NCBI GenBank assembly: GCA_001600455.1
Contig: BCKC01000001.1
Span: 3,684,441 to 3,748,440 of the forward strand
DNA length: 64,000 bases
From: Endocalyx cinctus
Taxonomy: Eukaryota; Ascomycota; Sordariomycetes; Amphisphaeriales; Apiosporaceae
Direction: 5' to 3'
Below, in pieces: positions 45,074 to 56,152 of the stretch. Under the pieces are notes generated by a model that worked only from the letters and a program-made list of their open reading frames with translations, ran no database searches and was not told the origin of the DNA. Both the position numbers and the translations under genes were made by a program. Position 1 is the first letter of the stretch, and every line of letters starts with the position of its first letter.

Positions 45074-47357
45074 TCAAGATTCTTCTTTCACGAGACCCAA
45101 GATCTCCGACTTCCCAAGCTCTCTCGCGATATCTAGACTGGAGTTGCCCCATTTGTCCTTAACCCGAGGGTCGAGGCCCCTAGCGAGAAGGAAAGCAAAC
45201 AAAATGACGTCTTTTTCCTGTCCAGTACCACCGTTCTCGTCTTTACTTCTGCGCTGGGCCACAATATGAAGCGCCGTTTTCCCTTCGCGATTGCGCATCG
45301 TGAGGTCGGCGTCGTACGCGTCAAACAGCAGGTCGAAGTAGTACGAATGACGATCGACGTCGACGTGGGGTGCAGAGAGGAAGCTGAACAAAGGCGGATC
45401 GCCGTTCGAGTTGGTCACGTTGATGGATCCACCGAGAGACACGACGTATTTTCGCCAGAGACGGATTTGGGCGGAGAAGTCGATGTCACGTTTGTTTTCC
45501 TCGCCCAAATCACCGGAGCGGTACTCCGGCAAGGGGGAGAACCACTGCGCGGCCAGGTGATGCAGAGCCGTCAGCCCATCGGTATCCTTCGCATAGAGAT
45601 TGGCGCCCATTCTAACGAGTGTTTCGCAGGCGGTGGGACGGAGATGTCTCAGACCGTAGTGCAGCGGAGTGGAATAGGTTTTGTCTTTGGCCGTTACTAA
45701 TTTATTGGCCCCAGGCTTTTGCAGGAATGCAATGATGTGATTTTCACTCATGCATTTATTATCCAGGAGTATGTGCTATGCATTTTGGGTCAGTGAAAAG
45801 TAGTTACATATACTATTCGAGAATTTATCCTGGTACTCATCTGTGAGGCTGGGACGTACTCACCAACGCATTCCTCCTTTTCCAATCGGAGACACTCAAA
45901 TCAGCACCATAGTCTAACATTTTTAAGAATAATACGGTCCCTCGATTCCATGTCTCCTTAGGGGTCATATGGCCGTGTCCGGGTAGGATGTACGCTACGT
46001 CTGGGACCGTCATAGCGCAAGCGCAATGAAAGACAGTCATGCCCCTGCTGGCATCGCGCTTGTTGAGGTTGACTGTAGCTTGGTCCTGGGTGAACTCCAA
46101 AATAGCTTCGAGGTACGGTACTCCGCAGGTGAGGAACTCGAACATAGGGTGTAGTAGCGACATACTACTAGTCGGCATTCCATACCGAACTCTCCGCTGC
46201 AGAAAGAGTCGATAAAGCTGTGATCTCCCAATCTCACGGAACCGGCCGTTATGATTGGGAGTGTGGAGGCGGCCTTTCTCAAGCAGTTCGCTGTCATTAG
46301 GACCGAGAGTCTTGTTAAAGTCTTTGAGCGATGCATCATTAAGCATAGACAGGAGACTTTCGTAGAGAGCCCCAAGACTAGTTGCGCCTTGGGCCGAAGG
46401 TAAGATTTCCTCTTCTCTGTCCGGCCCAATAATGTCAGCTTGTTAACTTATCGTTCAGTTTTGAGACGGTAAATAAAGAACCTACTGGTCGTCTATTGAA
46501 AGGCTCTCGACTTCTTCAATCGTCTCGGTCACCCAGTTTTCAGTCGGTGCGTCATATTTATCTAAATCGATCCAGAGGGCATAAGAAGCAAAGTCTTTTC
46601 CTAGATCGTCGCTAACTCTGTCTGCAGTGCTCTGAATCACCAGCTTGATCTCCCGCGGTCTTAGATTTGCCACATCCAACAGGATCCCCAGGAACTTGGA
46701 TCTAAGAGAATGTGAAAGATGATCAAATGTGTCGACGAAGATAAATGCACGATGAATCGACGCGAGACCCTTCTTGAGAAACTCCCACTTCATTTAAAGA
46801 AGTCAGTAATTATCTCAGAACCTCACAATCTTATCGCTTAAAGGAGATAAAATGACAGATGCGCACTTCAGGATAATGTAGAAGGATGCTTTACTTACGA
46901 GGAGGTTGTCCGAAACAGCCTTGAGCGAGATCCGCGCCATAGGCCAGAGATTGTTCGTCAAGTTTGGAGCGTGAGGCAGAATCTGTGCAAGCCAGGATCG
47001 GAGGAGTAATGATACTTCCTGAGCTGGGCTCATATCACCATCGTTGTGATGAAAGAATGTTAATACAGGGCATCCCTCGCTCTCTCGTAGGTGAGAAGAA
47101 ATCCATTGTCCATAGCATGAGTGAAATTTGCTGTGTGGTTTGGACTGCATCCAAAGGGTGCTAATCTGTGAGGAGGTGAGCCATTGCTTATACTCATCGG
47201 TCTCAAAAATTGGCAAGTGGTCTGGCTGCAGATAATCATGAGAGTCGAATTTTTGTTGCTCGTTTAATACTTCTCTCACTGACGGACGGAGCCATTGACT
47301 GATTTCCTGGACACTACCACTCGACGAGAAAGAGTAATGCATCTGTGTTACCTCCAT
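45074..47357 (-). CDS. NLR-like protein: degenerate NACHT NTPase followed by ankyrin repeats
   Basis: Four exons, 46899-47357, 46486-46787, 45864-46377 and 45074-45775, join in frame to 658 aa. Residues 45-110 match the start of a fungal NACHT module (WLTSSQISTLWMQSKPHSKF, then LTFFHHNDGD), and IHRAFIFVDTFDHL (about 164-177) matches its Walker B. The P-loop position (about 71-79, QSKPHSKFH) lacks the GxxxxGKS/T glycines and lysine, so nucleotide binding is doubtful. Ankyrin-like repeats follow from about 330 to the end (for example TYSTPLHYGLRHLRPTACET and GLTALHHLAAQ). No N-terminal effector domain (HET, Goodbye, patatin) is seen, and the start may be truncated. Fungal NLRs act in non-self recognition and programmed cell death. 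This copy may be a decoy-like, regulatory or decaying paralogue. No stop or frameshift was found. Confidence 0.7.
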
Positions 47358-50300
47358 GATTGACAGTGTATAGGGAGGCCACAAGCTGAATGAAGTTGGT
47401 CAACTAGTATTGAAAAAATCAATGCATAGACTGATGTGGAAAACTTCACGGGAGGTAGACAAATAATGATATAATAACAAAAACAGAAAGAAAAGCTTTG
47501 GGGCGGGGTTTCATTTCCCCAAGTCGATGGCGTGATAGGATGATATCAACAATCACCTATGTTACTATACTAGTAGTAATTAATTAGAACACAAAAAATA
47601 CCTGTCCTTCGGGGAGCTGATGCTGTGACATGGCGGCCAGCGTACCGTGTGATGAGGTCACACTGAGCGGTCTATCTATTGTAGTAAAAAAAAAAAAAAA
47701 AAGCCTCGCCTCGTCAGAGACGAAGAGATTACCGAATAGTAACCTATAGACATTCAAATCTCACGCCCCATATTATGCCGGTAGCCAACTTTGAGTGACA
47801 TTACATGGGACCACATCAGTATGCTCTATACACAGTGTACCGGTACCGGTACCGGTGTAAGGTAATATTTCAGTACTGGGAGATGTCTGTACGATCATAA
47901 ACGGTACATTGCTTAATCTTGGCGAGTTGTTGTATGAGTTGTTGGAAACTCATGTAAGACATGCCCACCGTCGAGGGTAGCCTCTGTGTCATTACTAACG
48001 TCCTCTAATTACCTAGATGCTTTTTTCTTGAGTGGTAGTTACATAAAAAGTGTTGTTCAAAGAGGAAATCGTTCAGCCTACACAAGGTCCATAGTATCGA
48101 GTTAAATTTATAGTCCGAGTCAAAAAGGAGAAGTTCAGTTCTAAATATGGCTAAGAGGTGATGATGTGGCGTTAATAAGGGTCCTTAACGCGTTTTTTGC
48201 TTCTTCTTTTTTCTTTTCTTTTTCCTCATTTGAGAATACGAGAAGTGAGTTTACGTCTCCTGGAAAATTTGAGTCTTTAATCGAGTTAATTAAGGTTGAA
48301 AAAAAAGAAAGAAACGATGTTTATCTATCATGATATGGTACGGTGATCCTATACTAGTATGAATTGGGAGTTGACAGATGTGATAGGGTGGGAGTTGGCT
48401 GCTACCAGATGCGCCACCCCCAATTTCCCAACAACGTCGGCAATCAACAGTATCTAAAGTGTCGGTGAGGAGGCCGTTGAAAAAGTTGCAAAGAGTACGA
48501 TAAAGATCGGATGGTGGTGAGTTGTTATTGTTGAGTCAATGAAGATATTGGGTGGAAATAGAAGTGTACATAATTACACTTAGTTAATTTACTTACACCT
48601 GTGAAGTGCTTGTCAAAGGTAATGTGAACATATCAAGCCTTCTCATTTCGCTAATATCCTCTGACCTAACCAATTTAGGAGAGTCGCCAGAGAGGCCCAA
48701 GAACAAAGTATTTCCTCGCTTGTTTCATGCCTAATTATTATCTTGGCCTTCGTAGTTCCGACCATCGTTGAATTTTAACAGTGACGATTAACAGAGACGT
48801 CAGAGACTTGATTTTCGATATGAGAATAATTTTAGCAGCTATTATATCAAAAAGGGGGGGAGGGGGCGTGGGGGGTATAAAACATGGAATATTTATTAAT
48901 TTTATCAACCTTAGTACGATGCTTGTATAGACATCTTTGGAGCTTATAGACAGCTACTGCTTCCTATATTAAACTCTCTTTTGAGTCAAACCCGTGCATT
49001 TCTAGTACTCAACTACAGAAGATACAGCGTAATGGAATGAGTGATGGTCGAAATAAAGAAGTATGGACACCATTTGCATATGTAGACCACGCTCAGTGAA
49101 TCATCAGTTTAAGGCTGGGTGGTATTGTGGCTAATACGGCTCTCACTCTAATTTATCAACTAGTGACATATCATGGGCCAATGTCGCGTCAATATCTTTG
49201 TCATAATGTTTTTTTTTTTTTTTTTTTTGAGAATGGGTTTGAAAATCTAATCTTAGAAGTTTTGAGGATGTAATCAAATTATAACAATACAATTAGTCGA
49301 AGGCAAATCTCTCACAATTCCAAAGGTACCACCACTCAGTCATCCAGGATCAGAACATTAACTTGTCTAAATTGAATAGTTACTCAGGCCACATTATACG
49401 ACGCGCAACTTCGTCTATACGTGTAGGCTAATTATCCTTTAAAAAGTGGTTCGATCAATCTGATCTAGGTTTGTGTGGAAACTTATCTAGAAGCCCCATT
49501 CGTACACGCCAGATTGCGTTCGTGTGGGGAAGAATAAATATGGCTTTGATCAAGTAGACGATGTACACGTGTGAAAGTTCGCCACTCCGGCGGCGAGTCC
49601 GGCGTATTCCTGGACATTCACCTAGGCCAGCAAGCAGTCCGGGACGGGATATCCTAGGTATAAAATAACAGACGGCGCCGGTTCAAACGTCATATTTACC
49701 TAAATTAAGTAACGCTGTATTGTCACCATTGTATCGAGAAATCTAACCAAAATTTCAATTATTTAACATGTTCAATGACAGGAACTTTATTCACGGCATT
49801 TGCAACGACGATCGGAATTTTCATTTGTAGTAAAATTAAATATAACCCGATGAAGCTATCACGCTCCCGTTGTATCACCATTTCCTGTAATTCAAAATTG
49901 GGGTGCTATTATTTTTAGTGCTATATACTCCTCAGGTAACTGGAGAACTAAAACAATAGTGTGCAGCCAAGGTTATGACAAGTACTATAATCATCATGGT
50001 TGATGGTTGTAAAAGTGGAAGATTAAACGATGTATACTAACCTAGTGCGGTGTCATGAATTTAAGTAGTATCGACTAGAAGCCAACCTTTACTCTAGCGT
50101 AATCTTTTCTACAGCATAAACAGTTAAGATATTGTCTTCACTCGTCTAATAATGACAATGTAGATCGTGATGTTACCCAAACTCTTCGAAACAGACGGGT
50201 TATATTGCTGTTGTCGTTAGGGCTCGCATCTATCCCCGCCATGTCTCCATCGGTCATTTCCTTGATGATGTAGGAAGTTGTCAACGGTGGTCACGTTGGG

Positions 50301-50550
50301 CCGCAAAATTGCGAATAACGTTTGATCAAAAGAGAACGTGCTGTGGGTAAATGTGTTGTGCGTAGTTTTCTCAGAGCGCGGTTCCACGTCTCGTGTCGAT
50401 ATAAGTACTGACCTTCGTCGCCGAGTTGTAACTACTTTTTAATCAGTATCATCACCATCAACAGCTCAGCTTCCTCTTCCACCCAGGTCGCATTCTACAC
50501 AGCCTTCGACAAAGACTAAGCCATTCATTTCAAGAAAACCTAGAGTCAAC
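47358..50550. other. 3.2-kb gene-poor AT-rich region
   Basis: No gene is supported. It contains an A-run (about 47685-47702), three head-to-tail ACCGGT copies (47839-47856), a G-rich patch near 48855-48876 and a T-run of about 20 nt (49209-49228). The last 150 bp before 50551 look like a pyrimidine-rich fungal promoter and 5' UTR for the aquaglyceroporin gene. Confidence 0.5.
47839..47856. repeat. Three tandem ACCGGT copies forming an 18-bp palindrome
   Basis: ACCGGT repeated three times, self-complementary over 18 bp. It lies in a gene-free stretch and its function is unknown. Confidence 0.9.
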
Positions 50551-51576
50551 ATGCCTCCCTCCGACAGCCAAAATGCCCCTCTGCTGGGTTCCCACTACAG
50601 ACAGCCCAAGTCAAGCATGTTCAATAGCTTCAGGAACACTTTCAAGCAAGAGATAGCGTAAGCATTTCCGCATTAGATCCCCTTCCCTAACCCATATAGT
50701 CAATAACGATCAATACTTATATCTCTTTTTGTTAGTGAGTTTTGGGGAACTTTCATGATCGTTCTCTTCGGTGCCGCCGTCGAATGTCAGGTGCACTTAC
50801 ACTACAATGGCCGTAGCGAGCCGTCTGAGGGCACGCAAGGTGCCTTCGGCAGCTACCTGTCCACCCCCATCGGTTGGGCCATCGGTGTCGCCACCGCCGT
50901 CTGGATGTCCGGCGGCGTTTCCGGCGGTCACTGCAACCCTGCCGTGACCATGGCTATGACTATCTTCCGCGGATTCCCTCTCAAGAAAGTGCCCGGTTAC
51001 ATCACTTCCCAGGTCCTCGGTGCTACCCTCGCGGCCCTCGTCGTTTACGTCGAGTACGCGCCTAGCATCTCGCTCTTCGAGGGTGGAAGCGGAGTCCGCA
51101 CCGTTCTCGGCGACCACGCCACCGCCGGCATGTTCTTCACTATGCCCGCCGCCCACCTGCCTAAGCTGTCCGCGTTCTACTCCGAGTTCCTCGGCACCGC
51201 CGTCCTGGTCGGCATGATCTTCGCTCTGACCGACAAGGGTAACATGGCACCCCAGCCCGCCGGCAGCTTGCCTTTCGCCATCTTCCTCGTCGTCCTCGGC
51301 ATCGGTTCCGCCCTCGGCGTCAACACCGGCTACGCCATCAACGCCGCCCGCGACATGGGACCTCGTCTGGCTCTGTCGATCGTCGGTTACGGCTCCGACA
51401 TCTGGACCCACGACTCTTGCTACTGGCTCTGGTCCCCTTGCATCGCCACCGTCGCCGGTGGTATCTTTGGTGCTTTCGTCTATGATGTCTCCATCTACAC
51501 TGGCCCTGACTCGCCTCTGAGCCGTGACAGTGCCAGTGGCGCCATCCGTCTCCCGGACGAGGAGTCCCACGCTTGA
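50551..51576 (+). CDS. Aquaglyceroporin (MIP family channel)
   Basis: Two exons, 50551-50657 and 50736-51576 (intron gtaagc...gttag), give 315 aa with six predicted membrane helices. The first NPA box is intact (GGHCNPAVTMA, NPA at 103-105). The second is GYAINAARDMGPRL (about 234-247): the Pro of the second NPA is Ala, while the Asp after Arg (ARD), the aquaglyceroporin signature, is kept. Such channels pass glycerol and other small polyols, often in osmotic adaptation. The coding part is markedly GC-richer and more codon-biased than its surroundings, hinting at high expression. A 257-codon antisense frame over the same DNA is a by-product of this bias. Confidence 0.93.
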
Positions 51577-53152
51577 GCAGTTACTGCTGATCTGACGGTT
51601 GTTGCTCCAACTGCGTCACCTGTTCTGAATCAATCAAGGATCGCTCGGAGAGGTGAGCTTGTTGGTCAGCTGAGCGCATGGTGGGAAAGTCGTGGTGAGC
51701 GTGCGGAGCAGTCCGCAGCAGGGGGTTGAATAATGGTGAAGATGAGAATATATAGGAGTGCGGGGACGGGTATGAATGAAATGAAGGAGTATTGTGGGAG
51801 TGAGATTAATATAGAGAAGTTATATGTTTATGAAATAGAATAATTGTGTCACTGATTTTTTAGAACGTGGAATATTGAGAAATTAATTATGAAGTCTATT
51901 ATTTTCTGTGATTACTTCCTCATTTTCAAAGCTCGATTGAATAGAATATTCCAGTATCGAAGAATTAGTTCAGTTAAGAAACTGAGAAAATATTGAAAAT
52001 GATTCTGGGCTTAACTGAAATTCACCGCTTAAGTTGTCGGATTGTCGGTGAGAGGAACAGGTCACGTCCCTAAGCTGCAGGTAATACTCATGGCTTCAAC
52101 CGCCCATGGGGTTTTCAGCTATGAAAACTTACATAATACAGACTGTTCAAATACGTTCTCATGATGCGAATAATAAGCAGCGAACTGACTGGCGTAGTGG
52201 CTTATACCACGCAAGAGAAGTGAATAGTTACAACAAACATATCAAGGCTGCGTTTCAAAAATACATCGAGTGGGATAGTATGGTAGAGGAGTATGATTCG
52301 GTTTCTTGCAAATTTGATGAACTGCTTGAGGGTTCGAATATGGTATGCATGTCTTAGCCTAGATAGACAAGAATCTGCCGAATTGGTTTTAATTCCGAAG
52401 ATCAGGAATGACCACGCTCCTCGTACCGCTGATTATTTCTTTCTTTTTTTCCTTTTTTCATGTTTATGCCTGTATTGGTCATATATTACATGTCGCATCA
52501 TGGAGCATCTTTTCACGCAACTAGAAGACGGAAACGGATAATAAAGGAAGGTAAATGTGCGACATTACAGTATATTGAGCTCAAATGCTACACTGGGTAT
52601 GAAATAGGTACGAATATAGATATATTGTCTGAATTATCAGTATTCTCATTGGGCATGCTTCGATGTAGTATATATAGGAGAAGCTGAAACACTACGCTCG
52701 AATGCGCGGACAGCCCCATGAAAAAGCAGCTGTACTCCGCTCTCTTGCAGATTATATTTGTCGTTCCAGTGACTGATTCGTTGGCACCCTACATTAAACT
52801 TTTCAGTCTCTCCTCTCTCACTAAAGCCGGGATAGTTTGAAATATATGTCTTTTGGCACCTTTGTCCCGAGCTGATATAAGTCACATCATGTGGTTTGTA
52901 TGCTACTATATACGAGGTTGATTATTAGATTATTCAGATATCCTTCTTGCACATCCTTGTAATCAGTCATGACCAATAGTCCTATCTATACCTACATCTA
53001 ATGGTTGAAATGGAGATGGGAAGTATCCAGTAAAATATATGTATATAAAGAGAAAAAATAAGAGTGAACGATGTGCTCTTCATATTTTACATTACGTGCC
53101 ATCTCGGGCGCTTTCCTCGTCAACCCAAGTTAGTAATTACACTATTGTCAAA
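51577..53152. other. Intergenic region, no supportable gene
   Basis: About 1.6 kb of AT-rich DNA between two same-strand genes. The first few hundred bases should be the aquaglyceroporin 3' UTR. Short frames at 52106-52357 and 52293-52541 have no motifs and overlap each other. Confidence 0.5.
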
Positions 53153-54217
53153 ATGAGTTCCGAAAATCCCGAAAATTCGATTTATACCCTTCATTCTGGA
53201 TCCTTGCAATATGAGCAAGATAGGTTGAATAGGCAACATGTCGTCTTCAACGACATGATGCGTAATGACCTCTTCCCTCCTCACATAATGTCTTCCCTCT
53301 TGGCATCTTCCACTCCCCCCAAGATCCTGGAAATGGCGACCGGAACATCCGTCTGGCTACGGTCGGTCGCTGCGCTGTTCCCTCCCACGGCCGAATTCAT
53401 CGGGCTCGACTTTGACACGTCCAAGTTCCCGCCGCCTTCGAGCTTACCGCAAAATGTGACGCTGGACAAGGCGGATATGTTCGCGCCCTTTCCCCAGGAG
53501 CTGTTGGGTAAGTTCGATGTCGTGAACGTGAGACTTATTATCTTTGCCCTCAAGGAGGGTCAAGGCACCAGTCTCGCTGAGAACCTCATGACTCTCCTAA
53601 AACCCGGCGGCTGGCTCGTATGGGGCGAGACTGGCCCCTCGATGACCATAATGGAACCTCCAAGCATGGCGTGGTTCAAGTTCACGGAGGTGGATTGGAA
53701 GTTCTCGAAGAAAGTAGGGCGAGATCTCAAGTACGTTATTACAGAACCCAACCACTCCCCCCACTCAATCCCTGGAGGTGTGACTCCTAGAAGATTTTAA
53801 GAGATAAGCAGAGAGCAAGATGAGTGGAGAGGAGAGAAAAGAAATAGAGAAAAGAAAAATTGAAATACTGACAAAAACCGGGGCATAAGTTTACCGCTTG
53901 GCATGCGTCATTACATGCAAGAAGCCGGGTTCGTCGAGTGCGACGACTTCGCGTACCCGGGAAACTCGGTCCTATATCGAGGCGACAAGGAGAAGGCGAA
54001 AGATTGGCGCACACGCACACATAAACACGTAATGTACTTCGCGCCTCAGGCTTTGCGGGGGGTCATCAGCTTGGGCGGAGTCGAAGGGATGAGGACGCAG
54101 AAAGACGCCGATGAGCTCCTCGCGCAACTCGACAAGGAATTATCGGGCGATCGTAAGGTCCACTATCTTTTTGTCCGGGCTTGGGGAAGGAAGCCGAACA
54201 AGTGCGATAATGAGTAG
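53153..54217 (+). CDS. SAM-dependent methyltransferase, LaeA/UMTA-like
   Basis: Two exons, 53153-53730 and 53890-54217 (intron gtacgt...ataag, 159 nt), give 301 aa. It begins with the UMTA/LaeA-style leader (SLQYEQDRLNRQHVVFNDMM), followed by motif I ILEMATGTSVWLRSVA (about 60-75), acidic motif IGLDFDTSKFP and post-motif FDVVNVRLI (about 123-131) and LLKPGGWLVW (about 147-156). Motif I differs from the usual DxGTGTG: the first Gly is Met and the last is Ser, which may weaken cofactor binding. Fungal members of this group methylate small metabolites or, for LaeA itself, regulate secondary metabolism. Neighbouring TauD and SDR genes make a metabolic role the simpler guess. Confidence 0.82.
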
Positions 54218-54502
54218 AAGACGAACCTCAAATTTACGTGGGAAATTATGATGATGTGGTATGATTCACATGTTTATACGATTGAATTTATTTAGATGAC
54301 GATTTCGGATAAGAAATGCAAATTTCAAGCACACTATAATTAGGTTTCAGAGGATTTCCAAATGTTCTCTTAAGTTTTTACAAGGAAGATTGGCAATTTG
54401 TATTAGTTATAATATGAATAGAAAATGATACAGGCTCAGGAAACAGACATTATGAAAACTCGTCCTTTTGAAGACTCGAAGTAATTACAATCAACGCAAA
54501 TC

Positions 54503-56152
54503 TCAGTGCCATACAGTTTCAAGACCGTCAACCCCAACGGGCTTTTCCCCCATTGTGGTGATTCTAAATCCGTGTCTCAACCCATCCGCCTCGGCATTTA
54601 CGTCGTAGTCAGAAATGGCCGTGTGGGCCGTAACTCTGTTGTCCCACAAGGACACGGTTCGATCGTCCCACTTGACCCGGACTTGGCAATCTTGGGATAG
54701 AGCAATGTGCTACGCGACGGGAGGTGGAGTCAGTAACCAATTAGATTCGCCAGGGATATATTCTCCTAGCAGACAACTGGAGAAAAAGACATACCTTGAA
54801 GAGAAGCTGGAGTATGGCATCCGACTCTTCAACCTTGAGGCCGATGATGCGCTTCGTAAATCCGGGGTTCACAAAAAGTGCTTTCTTCCCCGTTGCCTGA
54901 GATGCGACAAAACGTCAGTCAGTCGTGGTCTGGTCCACGAGAAACATATGCCGCTTAATTGAGACTCACCGGATGTACTCGGACAACAGGGTGCTCCGAT
55001 TTCACCGGTTCCCGACGGACGAACTTGCCGTCCTGGCGCGCGTTGTCCGCTTGCGGGAAGCCGCTATGCTCGGCCCTGAGACCTTCCAGAAGCTGCTTGA
55101 TCGGCTCCGACAGGCGCTCGTACGTGGCGACTTGCGAAACCCACCCCGTATCCCCGCCAGTTGAGGGCACGGAGAGGAGGGTCAGCATGGTGACGCCGGG
55201 AGGCTGGTGTTCATATGATACGTCCGAGTGGTAGCGGGTCGTCGTCAGTCGGTTCGAGTTCCGCTGCTCGCGGTATAAGTTGTCTGGACCCAGGTAGATG
55301 TTGTGGAACTCAATGGCGCCCTCCACATGAGCCCCGACAGGCTTTTCTCCCCCCAAAATGCGTCATTAGTAAAGGAGGGAAAAAACGAAAGAACAAGCGA
55401 CGGAAAAAAAGAGGCGGGGNTTCTCCTTAATCGGGAAGAGAGGAAAAGAAAAGAAAAAAACCTCCACTCAACTTACGTGAATATGCAGCGGACCGAAATA
55501 CCTTCCAAACTCCTTTTGTTTCTCGACACCGATGTCCTTGAAGTTCTGACCCCTAAACACGACGACCCCGCGCTCGGCAATTAGCAGCGCGAGCTCGTCC
55601 TTCTGCTCGTCGGTTAATTCGGATAGTTGAAGGCCGGTAACCTCCGTCCCGACGAGGGGCGTTAGCCTGCTGATCTTGATATTGGGGTCGTTCGTCTGTA
55701 GCAGATAAGGTTTTGCCTTGTCTGCGCTAAGGCCTCGGTCGACAAAGTCGAAGGGCTCGATGGGAGCATATTTAGTGGTCTCGTCGTCTTAAGTTGATCA
55801 TACGGTTATTAGACTTCGCCAAGGCTCATATTTATATCGACTTTTTTAAGTCATCTCACTGGTAAGTGTGATCATATAACTTACTGATATTAAAATTAGC
55901 TGACTGAATCAAAGCAAAAGCAGTCAAGGAGATAGTCAAGACTTATCAATACATACCGAACGGGAAGATAATCACGATACGCATACTTGAGAAAACGGAA
56001 TCCCATATCAGTAAGTGGATTTGAACTTCTTCACGAGGTGGATTTCTACTCACTGTCGAGTGTTTGGCGGCGTTGAAGGCCTTGTAAATTTTCCTCTCCG
56101 CCAAGTTGAGAGTCTGGTCTGCACCAAGAGCTTCCGTTACAGAAGGAGCCAT
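54503..56152 (-). CDS. TauD/TfdA-family Fe(II)/2-oxoglutarate dioxygenase (sulfonate dioxygenase-like)
   Basis: Exons 54503-54709, 54795-54896, 54970-55341 and 55477 up to about 55780 join cleanly. Iron-binding H-x-D is seen in TTTRYHSDVSYEHQPPG, the distal histidine in NRVTAHTAISDYD and the 2-oxoglutarate arginine in RHGFRITTMG. Family members oxidise taurine, other sulfonates or related substrates. The N-terminal part is ambiguous: exon 1 (56054-56152) and a small exon holding YAYRDYLPV fit the family, but the strongest donor and acceptor give the wrong phase. A phase-consistent alternative uses 55953-55985 and 55477-55779 for 371 aa in total. One undetermined base (N) lies at 55420 in the intron 55342-55476. 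It is convergent with the methyltransferase gene. Confidence 0.82.

Noticed and set aside
50797..51570. 257-codon antisense frame
   Set aside because: It lies exactly opposite the aquaglyceroporin exon and is a by-product of its GC-biased codons. The composition (Gly/Asp/Glu-rich) has no domain.
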